This document shows, in pieces, positions 16,089 through 23,660 of a stretch of 64,000 bases of DNA. The translations under genes were made by a program, and so were the position numbers. Position 1 is the first letter of the stretch. The number at the start of each line of letters is the position of its first letter. The stretch spans positions 703,351-767,350 of the forward strand of contig NZ_RCZC01000002.1 in NCBI RefSeq assembly GCF_006439055.1, given 5' to 3'. The notes below the pieces were generated by a model. That model ran no database searches and had not been told where the DNA came from. It was given only the letters and a program-made list of their open reading frames with translations. The DNA is from Sphingomonas glacialis. GTDB lineage: Bacteria; Pseudomonadota; Alphaproteobacteria; Sphingomonadales; Sphingomonadaceae.

Positions 16089-17840
16089 TCAAGGCATGAC
16101 GGCCGGCAGGCTGAACGTGAAAACGGCACCCCCGCCCGCCCGGTTGGCTGCCCGCATCTCGCCGCCCAGTCGCTGGATTGCCGAGATACAGATCTGCAAC
16201 CCCAGACCGATGCCCCCCGCCTTTGTCGTGAAGAACGGCTGAAAGAGCTTGTCGAGATCGTCGGGGGCGATCCCGGTGCCGCGATCGGCAACCGAGACTT
16301 CCACCTGTCCGCCCGACCTTTGCACCATCACGGCGATCGACTTGCCCGCGCCATCCATGTCGCGCATCGCATCGCGCGCGTTGTTCATCAGGTTGATCAG
16401 GATCTGCTGGACGTCGACGAAATCGCCGAGCACCAGCATTGCGGGCGCTTCGTGTTCGAGCGTGACGTCGATCCCATTGGCGCGCATCTCGCGATCGAGC
16501 AGATCGCAGGTTTTGCGGGCAAGCACGGCGAGATCGATCTGCTGCGAGTCGCGCTGCCCCCCGCTGATCTGGTCCCGGGTGTGCTGGACGATCGTCGTGA
16601 TCCGCTGGATGGTCGACGAAATGCGCTCGAGTTGGCGGATCCCCGCCTCGATGTCGGGCTGATCGCGCCGCAACAGCCGCAACCCGGTCCCCGCATCCAT
16701 CTGCGCCGAAGCGATCGGCTGGCTCAGCTCATGCGCGATCGATGCGGAAAAGGCCCCCACGGTCGCGACGCGATTGGCGCGCGCCAGTTCCTCCTGCACC
16801 GCCAGCCGCATTTCTTCGATGCGATCCTGGCGGCTGATGTCGATCATGCTGGAGAGCTGACGCTCGTCGGCCAGCCTGGTGACCGAATAGAAGGCCGGCA
16901 CGCGGCGGCCGTTGCTGCCGATCAGGACGACGCGTCCCTCGACATTGTCCCAACCATAGAAAATCATCTCGAACTGGCGCAGCAACACGCTTTCGATATC
17001 GTCCGCCGTCCGTTCGACCGGCCGATCCACCGCCCCATCGACGGTGTCGAAACCGAGCATCCGCACGCAGGCCTCGTTGACCGACACGGTCTTCACGGCC
17101 GCCACGCACCGCGTCAGCAATTCGGGATGGTCGGCCATATGGCGCGCAAGATCGGTCACGCCGTTGATCTTCAGCGCATGGAGGATCCGCGCCGCGTCCG
17201 CCATTTCCTGCTCGGCAAAGGCGATCTTGCTCACCGCGAACAGGCTCGCATAGCGTGTTTCGGTGCGCGACAGTTCGGCGGTCTGCCGATCGACGCGCTC
17301 TTGCAGCGTCGCATTGAGGTCACGAACTTCCGCTTCCGCGATCACCTCGGCATGGATGTCGGAGGCGCCGCCATACCAGCTCGCTGCATCGTCCCCGTCG
17401 GCGGCGTCCGGGCGCCGCGCAACCAGCAGCATCCATCGAAAGGTGCCGTCGGCATGCCGCAAGCGGATCTTGCTGCGTACCTCGGTGCCGGCGCCGCGCG
17501 CAGCGGTGAAATCGTCGCGAAGCCGCGCCGTATCGTCGGGGTGAAGCGCGTTGAGCCAGCCTTGCTCCACGCCCAGTTCGACGGGATCATGTCCGGTAAG
17601 CTCGGCAAACCTGCGATTGAGGAACTCGAACCGACCGTCCGGCGCGGCACGGAACAACAAATGCGGAACGGCGTCGGCGAAATTCGTAGACTGAGCCGCC
17701 GCGCCGTCGGAAGTCGCGGGCAGACGCGACACGCGCTCGGGTGTCGGTCTCAATGCCGCTCGCTTCGAAGCGGGGATCACGTCACCGATACTCCCCAGTG
17801 CGGACAGCGCATGCAAGACCCACCGTCTCGATACCGCCAT
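16089..17840 (-). CDS. PAS-domain sensor histidine kinase (FixL-like)
   Basis: A 583-residue cytoplasmic-looking kinase without membrane segments. A PAS/PAC module covers about 55-165 ('LLFRAAPDGRFEFLNRRFAELTG'), a coiled coil follows to about 195, a second PAS-like module about 195-335, then HisKA with H370 in 'SIAHELSQPIASAQ' and an ATPase domain with the N-box 'ILINLMNNARDAM', 'DRGTGIAPDDL', 'FFTTKAGGIGLGLQI'. All kinase motifs are intact. No response regulator gene is adjacent. It lies just behind the truncated TonB receptor on the same strand. Confidence 0.9.
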   Translation of the reverse strand: MAVSRRWVLHALSALGSIGDVIPASKRAALRPTPERVSRLPATSDGAAAQSTNFADAVPHLLFRAAPDGRFEFLNRRFAELTGHDPVELGVEQGWLNALHPDDTARLRDDFTAARGAGTEVRSKIRLRHADGTFRWMLLVARRPDAADGDDAASWYGGASDIHAEVIAEAEVRDLNATLQERVDRQTAELSRTETRYASLFAVSKIAFAEQEMADAARILHALKINGVTDLARHMADHPELLTRCVAAVKTVSVNEACVRMLGFDTVDGAVDRPVERTADDIESVLLRQFEMIFYGWDNVEGRVVLIGSNGRRVPAFYSVTRLADERQLSSMIDISRQDRIEEMRLAVQEELARANRVATVGAFSASIAHELSQPIASAQMDAGTGLRLLRRDQPDIEAGIRQLERISSTIQRITTIVQHTRDQISGGQRDSQQIDLAVLARKTCDLLDREMRANGIDVTLEHEAPAMLVLGDFVDVQQILINLMNNARDAMRDMDGAGKSIAVMVQRSGGQVEVSVADRGTGIAPDDLDKLFQPFFTTKAGGIGLGLQICISAIQRLGGEMRAANRAGGGAVFTFSLPAVMP

Positions 17841-18090
17841 CCGGATCCATCTGGCGTGCCTGAAGGCAGGCTATAGGGGTAAGTCGCAGAGGCACAAGCG
17901 ATGGAGTACATGAGTTCGCGCTCTAAGACTTTGATCTGATTTAATCGATAGGCCGCGATGAAGCAGAGATTTTCTGCTAAAGAGCGCGCAGCAGCGCTTA
18001 GTCTTAGGGCTGAAGGATCAGATCCAGTTGTGACCTGCCGTGGACAAGACAGTCGCGATCGCCCGCCTCCCTTTCTTTGGGACGAGGGAC

Positions 18091-18106
18091 CGCTGGAATT
18101 CCAGCG
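18091..18106. terminator. Palindrome just beyond the tRNA 3' end
   Basis: A perfect 16-bp palindrome, CGCTGGAATTCCAGCG, starts 11 bases after the encoded CCA of the tRNA in its direction of transcription. It may be the tRNA terminator, though no T run follows. Confidence 0.45.
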
Positions 18107-18117
18107 CAGGGTCGTGA

Positions 18118-18194
18118 TGGTGGGCCCGGCAGGACTTGAACCCGCAACCTAGCCGTTATGAGCGGCCAGCTCTAACCAGTTGAGCTACAGGCCC
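18118..18194 (-). tRNA. tRNA with CAT anticodon, probably tRNA-Ile2 (lysidine type)
   Basis: The minus strand folds into a full cloverleaf of 77 bases including encoded CCA. It has a 7-bp acceptor stem (GGGCCTG with CGGGCCC), D arm 'AGCTCAACTGGTTAGAGC', anticodon loop CTCATAA giving CAT, and T arm with GGTTCAAGTCC. A CAT anticodon means elongator Met or the AUA-reading Ile2. The acceptor pairs C4-G69 and C5-G68 are those recognised by TilS in E. coli Ile2, so Ile2 is favoured; Met remains possible. Confidence 0.9.
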
Positions 18195-18206
18195 CCCGCC
18201 CGCTCG

Positions 18207-19244
18207 TTAGCGCCCTGCCCCCGAAGCTGGCAAGCCCGCAGCGACAATCACCGCGTCGAGCGACGCGGGCTGGACGCCGCGCCGCGCCAGATCCGCGAAC
18301 ACAGCGTCCCACCAGGCGTAGAACCGCGCGAGATCGGCGGCATCGCGGACATAAGGGGTATGGCCGGGTGCCAGCGAAGGGGAATGAAAGGCGAAATTGA
18401 GCAAGCGCAGCCCCTCCCCGATCGCCACCGCGATCGCCTCGAGCGCATCGCGCAGCGGCATGTCCTCGGGCGTCAGCGCGACGCGCGACAAGAGACCCGC
18501 GCGCGCGAACAGCCCACGCCCCTTGGGCAGCGCCCCCAGCGTGCGATACAGCCGGGTCCCGCCACGGCGCAGCCAGCCGGTATGGATCGTCGTCAGCGGC
18601 AGTTCGAGGATCCCGCCGCCGGGTCCGGTGCGGAACGCGGCATTGCCGATCTCGGCGAAATCCGGACCGCCGTCACCCGAATAGGCATAACGCGACCGCA
18701 TCGAGCTATCGACACGGTACCCGCGCTCGGCGAGCAACCGCAGCGTGTTCGGCCCGATCCCGTAGCGCCCCGCGCGATAGGCGATCGGCCGCGTGCCGAT
18801 CCCGCGCGTGATCGCGTCGGTCAGCGCGTCGATCTTCGCAGCCTCGAGCTCTTCGGGGAGATTGCCGGCATAGCTGTTCGCCGGACTGAGCGTCTCGTCG
18901 AACGGCGGATTGACCCACGGATGCAATTGCGTGCCGACCGCCGACACGCCGTCTTCGAGCACCGCTGCCAATGTCGCGATCGCACGCGGATCGGTCGCGA
19001 TCGGATAATCGACCATATAGGTCAGCGGAACGCCGTGCTCGGCAAAGCGTCGATGCGCCGCGGGCAGCGCGGATATCGCCGACACGCCGTGCGCATCGCG
19101 CGCCAGCGGCGCGTGCCAGTCGAATTCTTCCTCGGTATCGACGAGGACGACGAAACGCGTGCCGAACGCCGCGGGCCACGCCACCAGGTCGCGCGGCTCT
19201 GGCGCGCGCGGGCGATGCGCGGTGGGTGGCATGGGTGCAGCCAC
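18207..19244 (-). CDS. Polysaccharide deacetylase family protein (WalW-like)
   Basis: A 345-residue protein of the NodB-like carbohydrate esterase fold. Visible are the metal-site-like 'VDTEEEFDW' near 35, 'AVGTQLHPWVNPPF' near 102-115 with the His ligand, 'AYRAGRYG' near 155 and 'LNFAFHSPSL' near 283. The arrangement matches sphingomonad proteins annotated WalW. It probably deacetylates a polysaccharide or peptidoglycan amino sugar. The stop of an upstream kinase gene lies 2 bases away, so the two are likely cotranscribed. The first 25 residues are variable. Confidence 0.82.
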   Translation of the reverse strand: MAAPMPPTAHRPRAPEPRDLVAWPAAFGTRFVVLVDTEEEFDWHAPLARDAHGVSAISALPAAHRRFAEHGVPLTYMVDYPIATDPRAIATLAAVLEDGVSAVGTQLHPWVNPPFDETLSPANSYAGNLPEELEAAKIDALTDAITRGIGTRPIAYRAGRYGIGPNTLRLLAERGYRVDSSMRSRYAYSGDGGPDFAEIGNAAFRTGPGGGILELPLTTIHTGWLRRGGTRLYRTLGALPKGRGLFARAGLLSRVALTPEDMPLRDALEAIAVAIGEGLRLLNFAFHSPSLAPGHTPYVRDAADLARFYAWWDAVFADLARRGVQPASLDAVIVAAGLPASGAGR

Positions 19245-19246
19245 GG

Positions 19247-21115
19247 TCAGTTGCTGGACGCCTGCTCCATGTCGGCAGAAAAGGCGACCGGCAGCCGCAA
19301 AGTCAAGCTCTGCTCGCCGATCGTCAGGCTCCCGCGCAGTTCGACGGCGAGATTGCGCGCGAGGCGGAGCGCGAAGCCGGTGCCGAGCAGCGGCCCCCCG
19401 CCGGTCTCGTCGGCGCGCTCGGCCTCGGATTCGGCGTCGATCGTCAGCAGCGTTTCCTCGGCATACGCCGCGAGCGCGCGGGGACGGTCGAACCCGATCA
19501 CGACCGCGCCCTCCTCGCGCCGGACGGCGACACCGATCCGCTCGCGCGCGCCGCCTGCGGCCACCAGCGTCGCGAGCAAGCGCGCGATCAGCCGCTCGAC
19601 CGCACGATCGTCGCCGCGGATCGCGACTGCGGGGTCGGCCACCGCCAGATCGAGGACGACCCCGCGCAGCGTCGCGAGCGGCGCGAGATCCTCGGCGATC
19701 CGCACGAGCAGCGGCTCCAGCGGCACGTCGCCAGCGCGCAGGTCGAGCGCATGCGTCTCGATCCGCGCGGCCATGTCGATATCGTCGATCGCGGTGAGCA
19801 GGCTGCTCGTCTGGGTGCGGATCACGCCGGCCTGCTCGCGATACGGCGCGGGGACCGGGCCGAGCATCTGCGATTCGATCATCTCGGCGAAGCCCGCGAT
19901 CGCGTTGGTCGGCGTGCGCAGTTCGTGGGCGAGCTGGCGGAGCGCGTCGGCGGCGGGACTGCGCATTTCACGCGCCGGTGCCGCGGTCTCGTCGGCGCGC
20001 GGGCGCCGCGCGCTGCCGCGATAGCCGGTGAAGCGGCCGGTCGCGCGGTCGAACACCGGGATGCCGGTGATCCGCCACTGCCCCGCCGCGTCCGAAGTCC
20101 CATCGACCACCAGCCGCGCATTGGTGAACTCGGCGCGGCGCCGGAAGGCACCCGCGGCACCGCCATCGACCGGCGACCCCAGCGCACCATGATCGAGCGT
20201 CAGCCCGATCAGCGGCGCGCGCGCGGCACCCTCGACCCAGCGGACCACGCCGCCGGCATCGGTTTCGAAGCGGAAGCTCTCGGCGTGGCGCGGCTCGATG
20301 ACGAAAAGCTCGGGCTGGATAGCGGGCGGCGGCGTCGGCGCCTCGGCGCGCTGGCGCTGATAGGCGTCGATCCGCGCGACGAGCTCGGCGATCGGGAAAG
20401 TCCCCGACTGCGATTTGGCGGATTGCGGCGTGGCAGGCGTCGCTGCGCCGGTCGTACCATCTGCCGCCTGTTCGGCGCGACGTCGCGCCTCGGCGACGAC
20501 CGGCATCGACGCCGCGACCGATGCGATCGACAGGAAGGGCGAGACGGGCGCGATCGTCTCGGGAATGACGAAGGGCTCGGGCTCTGCGATCGGCGTGGCG
20601 GGCGTTTCCACGACAGCCGCGGTTACAGGCACCGCGACTTCGTCCACGACGGGCTCGTCCACGAAGACCTCGGATGCAACGGGCTCGGGCGCGCCGAGCA
20701 CGAAATCGACGCTGCCAAAGCTCTCGAGCGCGCGCGTCACCCCGTCCGCCAGGTCGCGCCGATGGCGCAACACCGAACGTCCGGCGGGCGAAAGGCCGGG
20801 CAAAATCGCGACCCATTCGGCGATCGACAGGGTCGCACTGCGCAACACCGGTGCGGCGATGGCGAGGTCGTCCTGCGCGAAGAAGGCGACGAGCGCGGCT
20901 GGCGGTGTGGCGAAGGCGAGCGCGCGGGCGCTCGCGGCGCGGATCGGCGGGGGAACGTCGCGGCGGATCTGCGCAAGCCGCGCGATCGCCGGCGCGTCCG
21001 CCGCAGCCCGTCCGCGGCCGATCAGATCGACCAGCTGCCGCCAGGCCGACTGCGCGCCGAACGCGGTCGACATGTCTGCCGAAAGCACCGTGTCCAGGCT
21101 ATCGTCGAAGCGCAC
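19247..21115 (-). CDS. Histidine-kinase-like protein with degenerate ATPase domain
   Basis: A 622-residue protein from GTG 21115 (AAGGGG ribosome site about 10 bases upstream). Residues 1-130 look like a helical repeat region, 130-270 is a low-complexity Val/Pro/Ala linker, about 270-370 is PAS-like, and HisKA follows with H397 in 'LAHELRTPTNAIAGFAEM'. The C-terminal ATPase region keeps a G2-like 'GTGFALRLARNLA', but the N-box position reads 'RLIARLLATLVAAGG' with no Asn, and no D-x-G-x-G box is visible. It may be a phosphatase or scaffold rather than a kinase. It is followed 2 bases later by the WalW-like gene. Confidence 0.78.
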   Translation of the reverse strand: MRFDDSLDTVLSADMSTAFGAQSAWRQLVDLIGRGRAAADAPAIARLAQIRRDVPPPIRAASARALAFATPPAALVAFFAQDDLAIAAPVLRSATLSIAEWVAILPGLSPAGRSVLRHRRDLADGVTRALESFGSVDFVLGAPEPVASEVFVDEPVVDEVAVPVTAAVVETPATPIAEPEPFVIPETIAPVSPFLSIASVAASMPVVAEARRRAEQAADGTTGAATPATPQSAKSQSGTFPIAELVARIDAYQRQRAEAPTPPPAIQPELFVIEPRHAESFRFETDAGGVVRWVEGAARAPLIGLTLDHGALGSPVDGGAAGAFRRRAEFTNARLVVDGTSDAAGQWRITGIPVFDRATGRFTGYRGSARRPRADETAAPAREMRSPAADALRQLAHELRTPTNAIAGFAEMIESQMLGPVPAPYREQAGVIRTQTSSLLTAIDDIDMAARIETHALDLRAGDVPLEPLLVRIAEDLAPLATLRGVVLDLAVADPAVAIRGDDRAVERLIARLLATLVAAGGARERIGVAVRREEGAVVIGFDRPRALAAYAEETLLTIDAESEAERADETGGGPLLGTGFALRLARNLAVELRGSLTIGEQSLTLRLPVAFSADMEQASSN

Positions 21116-21218
21116 GTCGCGTCGTCCCCTTGGTCGCCCATCGCGCCGTAAGATTTTCTTAACTGGGCACGCGACTCCGTGGAAGCCCAAGATTTCGAGA
21201 CGTCGCATTGTGGGACAA

Positions 21219-21246
21219 TTGCGTTCGCCGGCAATTATCTTATGCT
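21219..21246 (+). promoter_or_regulatory. Candidate promoter of the Lrp-family gene
   Basis: TTGCGT (21219-21224) and TATGCT (21241-21246), separated by 16 bases, resemble housekeeping -35 and -10 boxes. They lie about 50 bases before the ATG at 21297. The assignment is by eye. Confidence 0.35.
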
Positions 21247-21296
21247 GGGGGCAGAGCATGCGACGCGAAAGACGCGTCGTAGGGGAGCTGCACGTA

Positions 21297-21764
21297 ATGA
21301 GCTTTGATTCGATCGACCGGCGGATTCTGGAACTGCTCCAGGACGACGGACGGATGACCAACGTCGAACTGGCCGAACGCGTCGGGCTGACCGCCCCGCC
21401 CTGCCTGCGGCGGGTCCGCGCGCTCGAGGAAGCTGGTGCGATCCGCGGCTATCACGCCGAAATCGACGCGGCAACGCTCGGCTTTCCGATCACGGTGTTC
21501 GCGATGGTTTCGCTCCGCAGCCAGGCCGAGCATGATCTTGCCGCGTTCGAGGAGCATGTCGCGACGATCCCCGAGGTCCGCGAATGCCATATGCTCAATG
21601 GCGAGATCGACTTCATTTTGAAGATCGTGGCGAGCGATCTCAAGAGCTTCCAGGAAATCCTGATGACGCATCTGACGCCCGCGCCCAACGTGGCAAGCGT
21701 CAAGACATCGCTGACGATCCGTACCGCCAAGGCGCTGCCGGGCATCCCGATCCGCGGGGCGTAA
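21297..21764 (+). CDS. Lrp/AsnC family transcriptional regulator
   Basis: A 155-residue feast/famine regulator. The N-terminal helix-turn-helix is 'RRILELLQDDGRMTNVELAERVGLTAPPCLRRVRALEEAG' in pattern, and the C-terminal RAM ligand domain begins near residue 65 ('FPITVFAMVSL') with 'HMLNGEIDFILKIVA'. Such proteins bind amino acids and regulate amino acid metabolism. The start is supported by AGGGGAG about 10 bases upstream. It is divergent from the degenerate kinase gene. Confidence 0.92.
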   Translation: MSFDSIDRRILELLQDDGRMTNVELAERVGLTAPPCLRRVRALEEAGAIRGYHAEIDAATLGFPITVFAMVSLRSQAEHDLAAFEEHVATIPEVRECHMLNGEIDFILKIVASDLKSFQEILMTHLTPAPNVASVKTSLTIRTAKALPGIPIRGA

Positions 21765-21847
21765 GCGGGGCGTAAGAGAAGCGGGGGACCTGCCGGCGGT
21801 AAAATGAACGGATGGCCTTGCGGACCTGTTCGGCCTAGTCGGCAGCG

Positions 21848-23071
21848 ATGCCTGATACATCGACCGCCCGGACCATGTCGCAACGCGAATTCGTCGCCTT
21901 CGTCGCCGCGCTGATGGCGGTCAACGCGCTCGGCGTCGATCTGATGCTCCCCGCGCTCGCCGATATCGGCCACCGCCTGGCGATCTCCACCGCCAACCAG
22001 CGGCAGTGGATCATCACGATCTACATGCTCGGCTTCGGCTCGGGGCAGCTCGTGTACGGCCCGCTCGCCGATCGCTACGGGCGGCGGCCGATCTTGCTGA
22101 TCTCGCTCGTCGGGTTCGTCGCGGCGAGCATCTTCGCGGGTGGATCGCAGACCTTCGCGGCGCTGCTCGGCGCGCGCTTCCTGCAGGGGCTGATGTCGGC
22201 GTCGACGCGCGTGCTCGCGGTGGCGATCGTGCGCGATCGCTTTTCGGGGCGGCAGATGGCGCGGACCTTGTCGGTCGCGCAGATGATCTTCTTCCTCGTG
22301 CCCATCCTCGCGCCGAGCCTCGGACAGGTATTGCTCGCCTTCGGGCCGTGGCGCTTCATCTTCTATGCGCTCGCCGCCTTCGCCGCGTTCGTGCTGAGCT
22401 GGACCTTCTTCCGGCTCGGGGAATCGCTGGCGGTTTCGCGGCGCTCCCCGCTGTCGCTCGCCGCGCTCGGCCAGGCCTATCGGCTGACGCTGACCAACCG
22501 CTTTTCGGCCGGCTATGCCGTAGCGGCGTCGATGACGTTCGGCGCGATCATCGCGTTCGTCTCCTCGTCGCAGCAGATCTTCGTCGAGGAATTCCATGCC
22601 GGCGAACGCTTCACGATCCTGTTCGCGATCTGCGCTTTCTCGATGGGCTGCGCGGCGTTCGCCAACAGCCGGCTGATCGAGCAGCTTGGTACGCGGCTGA
22701 TCTCGCAGACCGCCCTGCTCGTGCTGATCGCGCTGTCGGTGCTGCACATCGCGGTGATCGCTGCGGGGGCCGAGTCGCTCGTCACCTATATGGTCTTCCA
22801 GGCGCTGAGCATGACCTGCATCGGCCTGTGCGGATCCAATTTCGGCGCGATGGCGATGGAGCCGGTCGGGCATATCGCCGGGACGGCCTCGTCGATCCAG
22901 GGCTTCATCACCAGCGTCGGCGCGGTCGTGGTCGGGTCGCTGATCGGACAATCGTATAACGGCACGACCTATCCGCTCGCGATTGGGTATCTCGCGATCG
23001 GGCTGGTCGTTCTGGCGATCGTCTATTGGGTCGAAGGCGGCCGGCTGTTCCACGCGCACCACGCGCGCTGA
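21848..23071 (+). CDS. Bcr/CflA-type MFS drug exporter
   Basis: A 407-residue inner-membrane permease with about twelve hydrophobic helices and the MFS loop motif 'GPLADRYGRRP' near residue 75. 'SMSASTRVLAVAIVRDRF'-like sequence in helix 4-5 and the overall form match the Bcr/CflA multidrug resistance subfamily. It exports small drugs or metabolites by proton antiport; the substrate is unknown. It lies about 80 bases behind the Lrp regulator, which may control it. Confidence 0.87.
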   Translation: MPDTSTARTMSQREFVAFVAALMAVNALGVDLMLPALADIGHRLAISTANQRQWIITIYMLGFGSGQLVYGPLADRYGRRPILLISLVGFVAASIFAGGSQTFAALLGARFLQGLMSASTRVLAVAIVRDRFSGRQMARTLSVAQMIFFLVPILAPSLGQVLLAFGPWRFIFYALAAFAAFVLSWTFFRLGESLAVSRRSPLSLAALGQAYRLTLTNRFSAGYAVAASMTFGAIIAFVSSSQQIFVEEFHAGERFTILFAICAFSMGCAAFANSRLIEQLGTRLISQTALLVLIALSVLHIAVIAAGAESLVTYMVFQALSMTCIGLCGSNFGAMAMEPVGHIAGTASSIQGFITSVGAVVVGSLIGQSYNGTTYPLAIGYLAIGLVVLAIVYWVEGGRLFHAHHAR

Positions 23072-23207
23072 CACCGGCGCCAGGGATCGGTCGGCGCAGC
23101 AATGCGTCGGGCCGAGCCGGTTGCGCTTGCGGTGACCCAAAAAGAGCAGAGGATGGACACCCAAACGGGCGGCCGCTGCGGCACGACCCAAGCATAGGAG
23201 CATCACG

Positions 23208-23534
23208 ATGGACGCGAGAGCCGGTAAGGAAGTCCATGACCTCATCAGTTTCGTCGGATTGCGCGCGCATGCCACCGCGGTCGGCTTGCTCCAGTTGTCC
23301 GCCGAACTGGTCAAGGCCGGCGTGCTGAAGGAGGATGCAATTACGCGGATCAAAGCGGCGATCGCCGACGAGCTCGAACTCTCGCGCCCGTCGACCGTGT
23401 CGAAGGCGGAATTCGATCGCACGACGCGCCGGCGGCTCGACCGGCTCTTCTCCGGCGAGGAAAAGCTCGCGCCCGGGCCCGATCAGGACGACGCGGCAGA
23501 CACTGGCGCCCACGCGGCCGAACGTTCGTCCTGA
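23208..23534 (+). CDS. Conserved-looking hypothetical protein, helical
   Basis: A 108-residue soluble protein predicted to be mostly helical ('EVHDLISFVGLRAHATAVGLLQLSAEL'), with an acidic, Pro- and Asp-rich tail after residue 85. There is no signal peptide or membrane helix. The start is supported by TAGGAG upstream of the ATG. I do not recognise the family. It precedes the Mfd-like helicase, separated by 126 bases, so shared function cannot be inferred. Confidence 0.7.
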   Translation: MDARAGKEVHDLISFVGLRAHATAVGLLQLSAELVKAGVLKEDAITRIKAAIADELELSRPSTVSKAEFDRTTRRRLDRLFSGEEKLAPGPDQDDAADTGAHAAERSS

Positions 23535-23660
23535 TCGAAGTTAATCGCCGAAGAAAGCTGTGCTTTTCGCGGGACCAAAATCGCGTTTCCGCCCGTTAGG
23601 ACCCACCTGACGCCGGGAGAGACTGCTGCGATGACGTGCCGATCATGAGCGAAGACGAGC

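Noticed and set aside
13608..17876. A single 1422-codon plus-strand protein
   Set aside because: Only the acuI part (14205-15164) has protein-like content. The rest is the antisense of a TonB receptor fragment and a histidine kinase whose minus-strand motifs are clear, and the part before 14205 is antisense of hxlR.
17958..18152. Plus-strand frame possibly encoding a transposase fragment
   Set aside because: It lacks any complete motif and its end is simply the complement of the tRNA 3' part, which often reads as 'GPAGLEPAT'. Kept only as a weak hint of decayed DNA in the accessory-region finding.
18180..20024. Long plus-strand frames opposite the deacetylase and kinase genes
   Set aside because: They are Arg/Ala-rich shadow frames of high-GC minus-strand genes with recognised domains and have no motif of their own.
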